Source: Auricularia sp. M13 (taxonomy: Eukaryota; Basidiomycota; Agaricomycetes; Auriculariales; Auriculariaceae). From it: a stretch of DNA of 64,000 bases. The notes under the pieces were generated by a model. The model was not told where the DNA came from and made no database searches. It saw nothing but the letters and a program-made list of their open reading frames with translations. This document shows, in pieces, positions 10,313 through 21,716 of this stretch. Made by a program: the position numbers and the translations under genes. The stretch is taken from NCBI GenBank assembly GCA_037042915.1, contig CM073197.1, forward strand, positions 3,658,001 to 3,722,000. The letters run 5' to 3'. Positions within the stretch are counted from its first letter, which is position 1. Each line of letters begins with the position of its first letter.

Positions 10313-11589
10313 AAACGCGCACCGATACGCCCTGGTTGTCGCATCTGACGAGCGTCTCCATAGCGCGGCTCAATTCCCAAGTGTTCGAGACGCTGCGACA
10401 GAAGACAGTGTCTCAGAAATGGGATGCAGCAACAAGAAAGGGGTTTCGACGCTCGAACACAACGAAGTAAACGAGTAAGGTTTGTGTCAAGGTCGAGGCT
10501 ATAGTCACAGTGACATTGGATGTAAGGCACAAAGCAAAAGCCCCCTTGACAGTTGTCGTTCGTCGCCGCCTCCACCTCGCAACGCAGCAGCACCAGTCGT
10601 TGTACTCCACCCCGCCACGTGGTCGTCATCACACATCAGATTCTAGCCAGCAGTGCACACGACAAGTCCGAAGCCCGAAGCCCGGCACCGACGACCGTCG
10701 AGATCATGAGCTGAAAACCTACATTTAGTTTTCATGACGATACCAAGCATCTGGGGGATAGTTTGGTTAGTTGGTGTATCGAGAAGATGGAGAAGGGGGA
10801 GCGAGACGGAGTGAGGAGGGCATCAGAGATCTTGGTGATAAAATGTTGTCTCATCGGGCACTAGGTCCTCTGAAGTAGCAAATATTGAAAAGTAACATCA
10901 TATGCGCGAGAGCTGGAGTGATAACGAAGGTTGAAGAAAGGAAAGAACGCGCAAACTCACAATGCAAGGGATGATTTGTCGAAGCAACGGCGCCGACGAC
11001 CACGTCTCGGAGCAGATGCGTGTGAAGCAGGAGTAAAAGCAAGGCCGGGAATAAGGGTGCTAGAGAATGAAACGCGGGAAAATCAAGTCTCGCAGAGCAG
11101 GTCGCGCACCGCTACCTGGCGGTCGGGAGCCCTGCTGCTCGCGAGCCCCGAGCCCGAAGCGCGGGCCTCGACGCCGCGGGCAGCAAAGATCTCGCGCCCG
11201 CAGGGTAGTGGCGCGCGCCTGCGCGAGGCGGGCAGCGGGTTGAAGGGAAAATTTCAAGGGACAAAGGAAAGAGAAGGAAGGGACGACGGTGGGAAAGTCC
11301 GACGTCCTTGCATTTTTTATCCACTTGGATCCGCGTTGCTTCCGGGCTGTGCTCCGCGTGCTCCGAGTGGCTCGCCGCGATGCAGGCCAGCCCGCGGGCC
11401 TCAGGCGACGAGGACGCTGCAGAGAGTGCTGCGTGCCGATCGGCGGGATGAAACGTGTACGCGCAAACGATTTCCCCCGCTGGAGAGGGTACACTCGAGT
11501 CTGGTATCAACGTGCTCTATTAGGAGGGGATATAGTAACTGCAAGCAGGAAGTATAATACCAGGCTAGACCTCAGCCACAGGGTAGGGG
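10313..11589. other. No supported gene
   Basis: About 1.3 kb with only biased short frames, downstream of the intact SDR gene on the minus strand. Nothing recognisable. Confidence 0.5.
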
Positions 11590-12920
11590 TCACAACGACC
11601 TAATCAACAAATCATCCACGATCCTCTCGCTGGCGTCCCAAAACCGCTCGACCATCGCGTCGTCCGCGGCGTCGCCCACCAGGCGTTCCGGCCGGCCGTG
11701 CCGCGCGAGATACGCGCCAGCATACGCCGCCTCGTCGCGGCGCACGGATTTCGCCGTGGCGGCGAAGAGCGCGGTGTGCGCGCCCTGGGCGGGCGAGAGC
11801 AGCAGCGCGCGGAAGCCCGCGAGCGCGAGCCCGCCGAGGAGCGGGATGGGCCGCACGGCGTCCAGCAGCGTCTGCGTCGCCACGTCGCCCGGGTGGACGG
11901 ACATCGCCAGCGCGCGGCAGCCCGCGCGCCGGAAGTGCTCCTGCAGCCCGCGCGCGAAGAGCACGTTCGCCAGCTTGCTCCGCGCTGCGCCGAGTGTGAG
12001 ATCACGCTGTGAACGGACGGAGACGACGCACAATATCGCAGCAGCTTGGCAGAGCTGCTGTCGGGGGAGCCGGGGGAGCCTAGAGAGTCGTTGATCTCGT
12101 CCGCGGTGAAGAACTTGCCACCGGGATGCGCCTCCTTGTACCGTCGTGACGCTTGCTGTTATTTCACAAGCATCAAAACGCCAGTGCTGTCTCGCCGAGG
12201 AGATGAGACGCACTACAATGACGCGCACGTCCGCCGACTTGGAGGTCTCATACAGCATCGGAAGAAGCACGCGGGTGAACGCGAAGGGCGCGAGGTGACT
12301 GCGGACGCGAAGCGTCGAACCAATTTAGCAGCAATATCGAGCGCGTGCTCAAGCAATATGCGCACTTGACGACCATGGTGTCTTCAAGACCGTCTGGACA
12401 GACTGTGTACGGGTGTGGGAGTCTAAATTGTCACAGTAAGTCAGAGTCAGAGCAGGATCAAAATCGCGCATACAGGCCAGCATTGTGCACTGCGACTCGC
12501 GATCAGCATTCCCAGCGCACGCGTCAAGCCCGATGCGTACCCAGGATATGCAGCTCCTTCTCTATGCGCGTAAACTGCTCCGCACTCTCCCTGGCGCCGC
12601 GGACTGTGGAGAGGTCGAGGTGCAGGAAGCGCAGGCGGCCCTGGCCCTCGAGCTCTGGAGCATCGGCCTGCATCCGCCGCACGGCGTCCAGCGCGGCGTC
12701 CTCGCTGCGCGCCGCAATATACACAGTCGCGCCGTGCCGCGCAAGCTCGAGCGCGATGTGGTACCCGATGCCGCGACTGCACACACACAGGATTAGCAAC
12801 CCACGCGACACCGCACGGACGCCCGCGTACGCACTTGCCGCCGGTGACGAGCGCGACCTTGCCGGTGAGCGCGGGGATGTCCGTGCGCGGGTCGAACTTG
12901 GACGACGACGAGGAGGCCAT
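11590..12920 (-). CDS. Short-chain dehydrogenase/reductase (SDR copy B)
   Basis: Seven exons (12920-12835, 12776-12541, 12489-12474, 12422-12366, 12298-12214, 12155-12032, 11984-11590) total 999 nt, 332 aa. Classical SDR signatures are in order: KVALVTGGNRGIGYH (Rossmann TGxxxGIG, split by intron 1), a DLS acidic region after HLD, VHNAG (the NNAG position), VNHLAPFAFTRVLLP, and catalytic YSRSK (YxxxK). The family reduces or oxidises small carbonyl/alcohol substrates with NAD(P)H; substrate unknown. It resembles the fungal retinol-dehydrogenase/WWOX-like group. Three internal exons (16, 57 and 85 nt) are exactly the size of those in SDR copy A, so the two are true paralogues. Confidence 0.85.
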
Positions 12921-15874
12921 CGAGGACGGGGGGCGCGCTGCGTGGGAGAGGATTCGAAGCGCAGCGCCAGCGCGGTGGCGGCCGCATATTATACCTGCGC
13001 GACGAGGATCATGATGCCGCCTCGGAAGAACCGCTCGGATTTCCGGATGCGGACCCCGCCTCCGCGTTTCATGTTTACCGTTGACACATAGCGCCCGGCC
13101 GTCCCCGAGATTCAGCGCTGCACGGTCAGTGGTCACCGCAGGGTGTGCGATTCGGGAGTCGCGGTGCGGCGAACCTGATTCTCATGCGCGCCAACATCCT
13201 GAACGGTCGAGACTCGCTGACAGTGACAAGCGAGAACATCTCCTATGTAGATGCATGCGCATGCCGAAAATCCGAGGAGACAGCTGCACAGGCTCACTGC
13301 AATTCAGCACGCCACGAGCTCTGCTTACGTCGTGTTAGCCTGCGACCGTTGGCGGCGCCTAAAAGTCTCAGCATTGAGCCGTGGTCTGCTTGCGCCCTCC
13401 GAGCCCAATGTTTCTCCAAAGCCAGCGTCAGCGGATCCCCTGGAGTCTGGACCTGGGCCGGTGCATTCTGCGCGCATGCCCTGTGCCTCAATATGACGTC
13501 GTAGGCGTGCAGAGTTGCTGCGCGTGAGAACGCAACAAAGTCTAAAGCCGGACAGAGGTTGGGCGGCGGAGGCCGCTCGAGGAGACAGTACTAGCCGCGC
13601 CGACTATCTCGACGCGAAATCGCGACTGTCATTGTCAGCGGGCTGTCACGCAACGCGAGCACGAGACTATCCGGCTGAGGCGCCCGGGTAACAGCGCAAC
13701 GGTGTGGTGGAGTGTGTTTCAGCCTGAGTCAGACACGGCGTCGCGCATGCGCTGGCAGCAATCGCATTTCGTTGCTCCGTGCATGCGCAAACTTGACCAG
13801 CTTTCAGGACAAGCCGATATGGAGGTTGCCACGCATCTGGTGTAAGCCTAAGTGCCACAAACAGACTCATAGCGATGCGAGGAAAGGTGAGACAGAAACG
13901 CTCGCATTTGCCGGTGTGTAGTGCGCGCGGCATGCTGAGTGCCTTTCAGTGAACTGCAGAGTGACCCGCGCAGTCGCCAATCATGCCAAGAGCAGTAGTG
14001 CGAATGCCAGTCACGGTGCCACACGCCACTGAGAGGACTGTCCGAACACTGAGCACACACACGGATTCCCTCGGATTTTCATGCAACAAGCGCTCGCTCG
14101 CCGCAGTAATACGGTGCGTTGGACAGGGCATGTCCGTCGCACCAGCAATCGCCGATCACTCAGAGCTGTCCGTGGCCGACCGCTCCATGCTGAGTAATGC
14201 GTGTGCCAGTACCACAAGCTGCCGCGAGCAAAGAGGGGCCCGACCTCTTTACGATGGCTCGCCTCTCGCGCGGTGGGATACCGAACTTGAAGGTCTGACT
14301 CGGAGCACTGCAGCTGCCAACCACTCACAGCTCCAAAGAGCAAAACGCGTGCCACATACCGACCGATTGCGAGCCAGTGGCTGAGGATGGAGGACGAGAT
14401 CCTCTCGAGCTCGTCGGGCTCGCTTGCCGACGCGTGGGAGAATGAATGAATGCCTGGGCAGTCGCCAATCACTCGTAATGTACTGTAGCTGCCATGCCAT
14501 GCCACGAGTAGCGCCACAGACAGACTGACAGACAGAGACAGATGCGAACATCGAGAATCGAGAATCGAGATCCTCCCGAAACAACGTGCTCGACACGAAC
14601 TGTTTTACTGTACTGTAAGCGCCTGAGCAATGAATTAATGAATGGGACAGTCAGCCGTCCGAGCAATATTGCTTGATACCGGGGCGGAAGGAGCCTGGCA
14701 AGCTTGATCATGAAAGAGAAAGCGGAGGACTGGAACTGGAACGGCCGCGGAGAACTGGAGAAGAGCAGCGGCGCGGGAGAAGCGGTAGGATCAATCGATG
14801 ACGTCACGTAGTGCGTTCTCTTTCTCTCGTTCTCCACCGCGACATTCATACTGTAATAGTTATCACTGCGAGGTGAGCTCTCTCATGCACAGGCTTGGCT
14901 ATGATAAGTAGTCACTGGCACTGGTAGAGACTCGCCGTGCGCGCTGCCTGTCCGAAAGCAACCCCAGGGGCCAGGCGGCCGACGTCCCACGCAGGAACTT
15001 AGAGCTCTCACCAGCATAGTACTACCACTACGCTCATCAATGATCACACTGAGACCCAGCCAGGGCCCAGCACGTCCGGTTCCGAGTCCGAGGGCACTGA
15101 GCATCGCTGCAAGTTCAAAGTTGCCACTGGCATGTCCACGCACCCGGAGTCCGAATTAACTGAAGCAGGCTGCACCGTGCATTAATCATGAGACCAAATG
15201 AACAGGCCCTCCCCACCCCCGGCTTATTCTCGCGCCGCGCCGCACATCCGAGTCGCCCGTCACAGAAAGGCTGAGCCTTGCAGGCACAGCACAATTGCAA
15301 GTTGGATTAGACGGCGAGAGACAAAGCTGGGCAGAGCTCTCAGATCTCAGCGCGCGGCGCGCGAACGCAACTGGATACTCGAACATTATATCGATCAGAC
15401 ATAAGACAGACAGCTCGAACGACAAACCAATCGATCGAACGAACAGACGAACAGACGAACGAAGAAAGACAACACCAGAGTCCGAGAATCGACGAAAGAC
15501 AACGCCGAGTCCGCGGGTAACAAACAAACCGAAACCGAAAGCATACATAACACTGTACAGTACATATCCCGAGTAGTAAGTAGTAAGTAGTAAAGCAACA
15601 AAGAGGCGGCCGGATAATCTATGTATGTCGTATGTCGTATGGCAGACGAAATCATTTTTCGTGCGTGTGCGTGTAGAGTAAGTGTGTGTGCGAGTGTGAG
15701 TGTGGTGTACGAGCAGGAATCACGGTCGCCCGGCAGGAAGCAGGAAGCTGACAGTGACTGCGCCACGTGACCTGCAGGAACTTCGAAGCCAACTGTGCCA
15801 CCTAAGTAACCTGCAGGAACTTCAAAGAAATCATATCACGAAGGCAGGGACCGCATCACCAGCAAGCCTGCCGT
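12921..15874. other. ~2.9-kb gene-free stretch with minor repeats
   Basis: No frame with recognisable content. A motif close to CAGTCGCCAATCAC occurs at about 13970, 14145 (variant) and 14457. Short low-complexity runs occur near 14550 (ATCGAGA units) and 15410-15470 (GAACAGAC-type units). Long antisense-like frames are compositional. Confidence 0.5.
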
Positions 15875-17468
15875 TCAAAGCGCGCGCCCGGCCCCGCGCG
15901 CAAGCATCAGAGCAACCTGGCCGAGCGCAAGCGCCGCGACCACAGCCGCGGGCGGCGGCGCCAAGTGCGCGCCGCCGTTTGCGCCTTTCGAGCCGCCGGC
16001 GACCCAGTCGCGGTGCGCGGCGTGCAGGAGGAGCGTGAACGCCTGGCCCTCGGGCGAGTGGCTGCCCTGCGCCGCGAACGACTCCGGGTTCACCACCGGC
16101 GCGAGCCAGCCTGTGTGTGTGCGAAGTAGCGAAGTCAGCGAGGGATGCGAGAGAAGAGAAGAATGAGAATTGAGATGGTGGGATGGGAGCTATTTGCGGA
16201 CGCGTTGCGCTATTCCTGGATCGCGGCAGCACTGCCTTTATCGCAAGCACTGTCCAGATAGAGATAAGAGCAGAAGCGGTGGGGATAGATCGTCGGGAAG
16301 CGAAGCGCTATTCATGGACGATGGAAAAAAAAACACGGGCAGGGACAAGGGACGCACCGTCCGAATCGACGCGCGACACCAGCGCCTTGCGGACGCGCTC
16401 GGCCTGGGGGAGGTGGTGGTACGCGTCGCGCAGCAGCGCGAGGCGGTAGGTCGCCGCGGCGAGGAGCGCGCTGCTGGCGCCGTCGACGAAGGTGGTGGGC
16501 TGGTCGGCGTAGTTGTGGAACAGGCTGGACGATTGATCCTGAGTTTATCAGTAGTCGTGTCAGCCAGTCAGTTCAGACGGCCGCCGACTCACGAGACGGC
16601 TGTACATGGCGTCGAGGATCTCTGTCGTCCAGTGCTCGAGGTTGGACATCTGCTTCTTGAACGCGCCGGCCATGTCCGAGTGCTTGATGGTGGCGAGCAC
16701 GCGCAGCATGCCCGCGGCGGCCCACGCGTTGCCCGTGCTCCAGTGGCCGTCGTCGTTGTGCTCGCCGAGCGCCATGTGGCGCCACAGGCCGACCTTCTTG
16801 TCGACGCGCAGCGTGCTGCGGTACAGGCTGCACTGCTGGTACGCGAGGTCCAGTAAGGTCTTGTTGCCGGTGGCGGCGCCGTAGTAGGCGAGGAAGGGCG
16901 GGGTCATGTAGATGAAGTCGGCCCACAGCTGGACCTGCTCGACGCGGTGGCTGATCGCGCCGCTGGGCGCGCGCGGCAGCTGCAGCACAAAGTCGAGCTG
17001 GTTGCGCGCGGCCTGGGCGTACTGCGTCGCGTTCGCGCCGCCCGTCGCGTTCGCCAGCAGCACCGCGATGCCCATCGACGGCGGGTCGCCGCCCGCGCCC
17101 GAGTCGAGCGGCCGCGCGCCGTCCGTGTGCGGCAGCTTCGCCACCGCGTTGCTGGCAATCGCCAGCACGTCCGCCAAGGGCCCCGCGGCGTCCTGGGCGA
17201 GCCTGGCGGCGGGCGCGGGGACCGAGCCCTCGTTGAAGACGGAGTATTGCGGCGCGTCGAGCTCCAGCAGCGCCTGTGCGCGCGTGCCCAGCTCCCAGCT
17301 GCAACGGCGGCATCAGCACGGGCTTGGGTTGGCACTGGGTGAGACGGGTGCGGACCTCTGTTTCGCTGCGGTGGCGAGGTTGGCCTTGACCTTGGCGATC
17401 GTCTCGTCGCTGAAGTCCTGGGCCAGAGCGAGCAGCGTCAACGGCAGCACGGCGAGCACGGCGTGCAT
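15875..17468 (-). CDS. GH105/GH88-type six-hairpin glycoside hydrolase, secreted
   Basis: Four exons (17468-17356, 17298-16593, 16538-16358, 16110-15875) give 411 aa. It begins with a signal peptide (MHAVLAVLPLTLLALAQ). Family landmarks follow: SWELGTRAQALLELDAP, GAISHRVEQVQLWADFIYM, PPFLAYYGAATGNKT, LWRHMALGEHNDDGHWSTGN, WAAAGMLRVLATI, and SHSPEGQAFTLLLHAAHRDW. Enzymes of this (alpha/alpha)6 fold remove terminal unsaturated uronic acids from pectin/rhamnogalacturonan fragments, so a role in plant-wall breakdown outside the cell is likely. The last ~25 residues are hydrophobic (AAVVAALALGQVALMLARG), which could be a GPI-anchor signal. Intron 3 is unusually long (253 nt) but pyrimidine-rich with good ends. 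Confidence 0.85.
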
Positions 17469-18339
17469 TGTCGTCGTCTGAGTGCTGGCCGCGGGAGAAG
17501 TCAAGCCAGCGTGAGGGGCCGAAACCCGCGCTTTAAAGGTGCGGGCAGGGCATGATGCAATAGACTCCGTGCGCGCGGCATTCGTCATCCATCCCGCCTG
17601 CGCAGCACTGTTCTTCCAAGCCTCCTCCAACTATTAACCATGGCCTAGTCCTGACCAACGTTCTGCTGCCCAGGCAGGCCCAAGAGCGCCAGTGCCCTGC
17701 TTACTTAGACTCTCGGACGATCCGACTTGGACTTCCAAAAATGGAACAAGCGCAGGGGACCTCGCACGTGGGGATCTTCCGCCAATTGCCCGCCTAGGGC
17801 TTCAAGGCTGTCCGCTGCGCACCTCTGACATCTTGCCCGACGTCGGTCGCTTCGCTGACATTGCTTCATAGACCCACCGGTACTAGGTAAGATTCGACTC
17901 ACCATTCGAAAGTCTGTCGTAGTGAAGAAAATGCCCATCCGGACAATGATTGCGACATTTCTGATCCTCCTAATGCCTCGCAATCCAAATACCGGTAGGG
18001 ACATCTCTGCGAGCCAGGCAAAATGAGTGCAGGGGCGTCACCAGCGCTTATCACAACATTAGTCATTAGTGCGCGGGATTCTCCTCACATTTTGCTCTTT
18101 TTCCCTCTCCCCAAGCTGTTTACCACCGCTCCGCAGAAGCAGAAAGTCTTAAGCTGCAGTAAGTGCTAATCCTATTTGCTTCTTGTGGAGCGGCCGTCAG
18201 TAGAACGCCCCGCGGACACTTGAAGTCTACTTTTTCATCCCTGCCCGTCTAACATCGCCAGGGACTTTTCATGCATGAATATGCCGCATTCTTGTACCTT
18301 GTGCTCATCCAGAATCTGGTCCAGGAGATTGCATACAGC
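17469..18339. other. Intergenic between divergent GH105-type and SDR genes
   Basis: Apart from the transposon relic at about 17706-17835 there is no gene. Both flanking promoters must lie here. Confidence 0.5.
17706..17835 (-). mobile_element. Short relic of the LINE-like element
   Basis: Bases 17806-17832 are identical to 1537-1563 (27 nt, GGCTGTCCGCTGCGCACC...), which lies at the 5' side of the reverse transcriptase copy. The adjoining minus-strand frame (EALGGQLAEDPHVRGP, then LFHFWKSKSDRP) is open and looks like a piece of the same element. Confidence 0.5.
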
Positions 18340-19681
18340 ATGGCCAAGTTCGATCCGCGCACCGACATCCCTTCGCTTCAGGGCAAGGTCGCCATCGTCA
18401 CAGGCGGGAAGTACGTGCTAGCCCAACAATGTCACATATGCATGTTCAGCTCACTGTCTGCTTCGCATCCAGTCGAGGCATCGGATACCACATCACGCTC
18501 GAGCTTGCGCGGCACGGCGCGACGGTGTACCTGGCCACGCGGAGCGAAGCCGGTGCGGCGGCCGCGGTGCGCGCCATCGAGGCGGAGGCGCCCGCGGCCA
18601 AGGGACGCGTCAAGTTCCTGCATCTCGACCTGTCGACGATCCGCGGCGCCAGGACGGGCGCGGAGGCCTTCCTCCAGCTCGAGAACCGGCTGCACATTCT
18701 CGGTAAGCAGGTGCAGTCACTGGCAGGGCGGCGGCCTACGATTACTGCCAGTGCATGCTTAGTTACGCGTGCTAATACTGCACTGTAGTTCACAACGCTG
18801 GATTGCGCGTGATCTGGTTTAACTTTGCAGATGCGAGTGCTGGGCTTACGTGTGTTGCAGACTCGTACATCCATACACACTCTCTCCCGATGGACTGGAA
18901 GATACCATGGTCGTAAAGTGGGTAAAAATCCTTCCCTCCGTAGTGGCAGTATGTTGACGAGGTCGTAGCCACTTCGCACCGTTCGAGTTCACTCGGGTCC
19001 TCCTCCCGACGTTAATCGAAACATCAGCAACGGCCGATGTGCGCGTTGTTGTGGTCAGTCATTTGCTGTGGACTACCAAGCAAAATTCTCACAACGGCGT
19101 ACGGCAGCACTCGTCGCGGCGGTACAAGGAAGCACCGCCAGGCGGGAAGTTCTTCACGGTCGAAGAGATAAACGACACGCTGGCCCCGAATGGCGGCGAC
19201 TCGGCTGCCGCACAAGGGCTCAGGTACTGTCAGTCCGCGTCAGTCTCCCGCGCTACGAAAACGCGTCTCTGAGCCCACACCAGCTCGCAGCAAGTTTGCA
19301 AACTTGCTGTTCGCGCGGGAACTGCAGGCGCGCTTCCGGCGCGCGGGCTCGGGCGCGCTGGCCATCGCTGTCAACCCGGGCGACGTCGCGACCGACAGCG
19401 TGAAGGACATCGTGCGCGGGATGGTGCCCTTCGGCGGCGGCGTCGCGGCGTTCCTCGTCGGCTTGATCCTGTTGACGCCCGCGCAGGGCGCCTGTACAGC
19501 GCTCTTCGCCGCGACGTCGGAGGCGGTCCGTAAAGACGAGCAGAAATTCGGCGGCGCGTATCTCGTGCCGTTTGGCAAGCTCGAGAAACTCGTCGGAGAT
19601 GCGACGGACCAGGAAATCGCGGCCCGTTTCTGGCAGGCAAGCGAGAAGATCGTGGACGAAGTGCTTGAGCGCCAGTCGTAG
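18340..19681 (+). CDS. Short-chain dehydrogenase/reductase (SDR copy A)
   Basis: Seven exons (18340-18410, 18473-18702, 18789-18804, 18861-18917, 18969-19053, 19108-19228, 19284-19681) sum to 978 nt, 325 aa. Motifs: TGGNRGIGYH cofactor loop across intron 1, VHNAG, VNHFAPFEFTRVLLP, and YSRSK active site. The protein is a close paralogue of the minus-strand SDR at 11590-12920. Intron 3 starts with GC, not GT (TT|GCGTGA), yet lies at the same phase and place as the GT intron of the paralogue and keeps the frame. An in-frame upstream ATG at 18271 would add 23 hydrophobic residues; I chose 18340 because the paralogue starts at the same point (KFDPRTDIP). Substrate unknown. Confidence 0.8.
18805..18860 (+). 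other. GC-AG intron
   Basis: A 56-nt intron with a GC donor, GTTGCAG acceptor and the flanking 16-nt and 57-nt exons conserved exactly in the paralogous gene, where the donor is GT. Confidence 0.7.
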
Positions 19682-19953
19682 TCACGGTGCTACACTATTC
19701 AGTCTACTAGTAATCGTGAGTATACGTGCGATTGAGGTGGGCTCGTATTCCTGTACGTTCATTCCAGCCAGAGCATTGACCCAAGGTGTACAGGATCTCC
19801 TATAAGTAACTTGCCTCAGTAACATGTAGGGCACTTTACCGCTGCAGGGTCAGTTGTATTTTACGTCCGTATCGTACCCGTCCAAAGGCTCGAGGTGAGA
19901 AGCAGATCTCGGGTGTTGAGACGCTGTCTGCCTTGGATCACCACAACCGTACG

Positions 19954-21218
19954 ATGCCGCCGCGTGGTCGTAATCGCAACGCCCCTCGCGCTGAGCCAAA
20001 ACTAGTCAGCAAGATCGATATTTCTGTCATCCCCGATAAGCTGGGTCCCAACGCGCTCGGAACGCTGAGTGACGTCGAAGCAGTGGCTTCGTACAGTCGG
20101 CTTGATCTTAAACAACCAACGATTGGCGTGTCAGTTATTAACCCTTGAGCACTCCAATTGCATATCATCTACTATCTTACGCCTGGGTACCAGGCTCTCC
20201 GCGTATGTTAGCTGAGAGTAGGTCCGTTCACCGTCCCGCCAGACCCGAAAGCCAACCGCACGAAACGCTGCACGCCTCCCACCCTCCTCGAGCCTCTGGT
20301 CGCCGCCGAGCAGCACATGCGTCCGGACTTCCCATTTCGCGACGTCGACATCGTCTGCGATCGCGCATTCCTGCGCAAGCTTTTGCGCTGGATTGACGGC
20401 GGGGAATTGACAAAGGTCCACGACTTCCGCTTTGACGTCCAACTGGCCGGAAAGACTATGCTCTGCACCCACCGTATCCTGGATGATTGGCAGCACTGTG
20501 GCGGCTATGGCAGGAGCTTTTGAGAGCGCTGCCACCGGTGAGCCGGTCGAACACCCTTTTCTCCCCGCTCCTGTGGCAGAGCACGACCGCATTATACAAT
20601 ATGTGAGTAACTTATAATGACCATTATCCCTCTGTGTGAGATTGACTTATTGTCAGAATCTTGGTGGACTTCGTCTTCTTGTCAGTCGATGCATGTATGC
20701 CTCTGGATCAGCTGGATCAGCACTCCGCACCAGAACGTCAACTAAAAACGGTGACATCGCACAAAGCCAGCCGTGGCAAACGGCGCCAAGCCTCCAGCTA
20801 GTCACAGCGTCAAGCTCATCGAAGGCGGGACATTCGTCGAGCAGTCCAGGATTGTCTACCGCTCGAAATACGCACGCTACGACGGCGTGTTCTGGAAGGA
20901 GACAGTCGGCCAACTTTTGCTCTCGCAGACTCCACTACTCGTCGTCGGGATGCACGAATCAGGAAGCTTGACATGCATACCCTCGACGAATTGGAGACTC
21001 GCCGAGATAGTCGCGGGAGGATGTACCGCCTTGGAATGGCGCTCCGCACGATCTACGAGCTCGTCGCCGCGCAGAGGGACGGTACACCGGTCAGACTTGA
21101 CTGCGTTGGCGGCGTGCTCGAGCTCTCTGAGAGGGAAAACCGGAAAACCCAGGTCCTCCCAGACAGTATGCTACAACTGTTCAAACCACTGGTGCAGCCG
21201 TTGCCTGTAGCCCCGTGA
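19954..21218 (+). pseudogene. Decayed gene of a mushroom-expanded uncharacterised family
   Basis: Readable blocks in order: SDVEAVASYSRLD, FTVPPDPKANRT, RDVDIVCDRAFLRKLLRWID, FRFDVQLAGKTMLCTHR, AEHDRIIQY, NLGGLRLLV, GGTFVEQSRIVYRSKYARYD, then TLDELETRRDSRGRMYRLGM. This order matches a lineage-expanded mushroom family whose database labels vary and whose function is unknown. Three defects stand out: the first intron seems to end in GG instead of AG just before VPGSP; the frame changes between PGSPR and FTVPP near 20,210; and an extra T lies in the run before GAGAGCGC near 20,520. It sits directly downstream of SDR copy A on the same strand. Confidence 0.6.
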
Positions 21219-21716
21219 AGCGAGAGGCGGCAGGGTAGCGGTGCGCTTCTTCCCTATAGAATTTAGCCCATGGGTGGCACGGAGAATCGATTGCACATCA
21301 TGTTATTCCAGACGACGAAGCCGCTCGATTCCGACCAGACCCTCCAATGTATGCAAAAACTTGTAGACAGGAGACTTCTGTGATGGTTGACGTTGCCGCC
21401 AGTTGAGTCACAGGAGCAGACACGATAAATTGGCATTGAATGGGCCAGTCCAGAAGGGTGCCCGAGAGCACGTCGCGGTAGCATACGAATCCTACATCCC
21501 TAAAATCATCGAAGCCGAGAATCCCAAAGTGTTGCGAACCGCCCAAGAAGAAAGAAGAACATTCGGAAACGACAGGACAGGACGTCGCGGGGTGGAGCGT
21601 GTATGAATGAGCACATCACAGAGCAGAGTTCTGATAACTCGACAGCAGGTGGGGTGGCCGCAGAATTGGGTCGCCGCGGAGGGAGAATTGAGGCCTTGAT
21701 GGTTCTTTAGCTTGGC
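21219..21716. other. No gene seen
   Basis: Roughly 500 bases between the decayed gene and the 3' end of the Kre9-like gene. No recognisable element. Confidence 0.5.

Noticed and set aside
11698-12094. Overlapping plus-strand frames of 104-112 aa
   Set aside because: Antisense to SDR B exon 7, no homologue-like features.
16170-16856. 228-aa plus-strand frame
   Set aside because: Antisense to the GH105-type gene; low-complexity alanine/arginine/valine composition.
20200-20230. A 19-nt GT...AG segment that would restore frame in the 20-kb gene
   Set aside because: Far below the shortest introns seen here (about 42 nt); treated as a frame defect instead.
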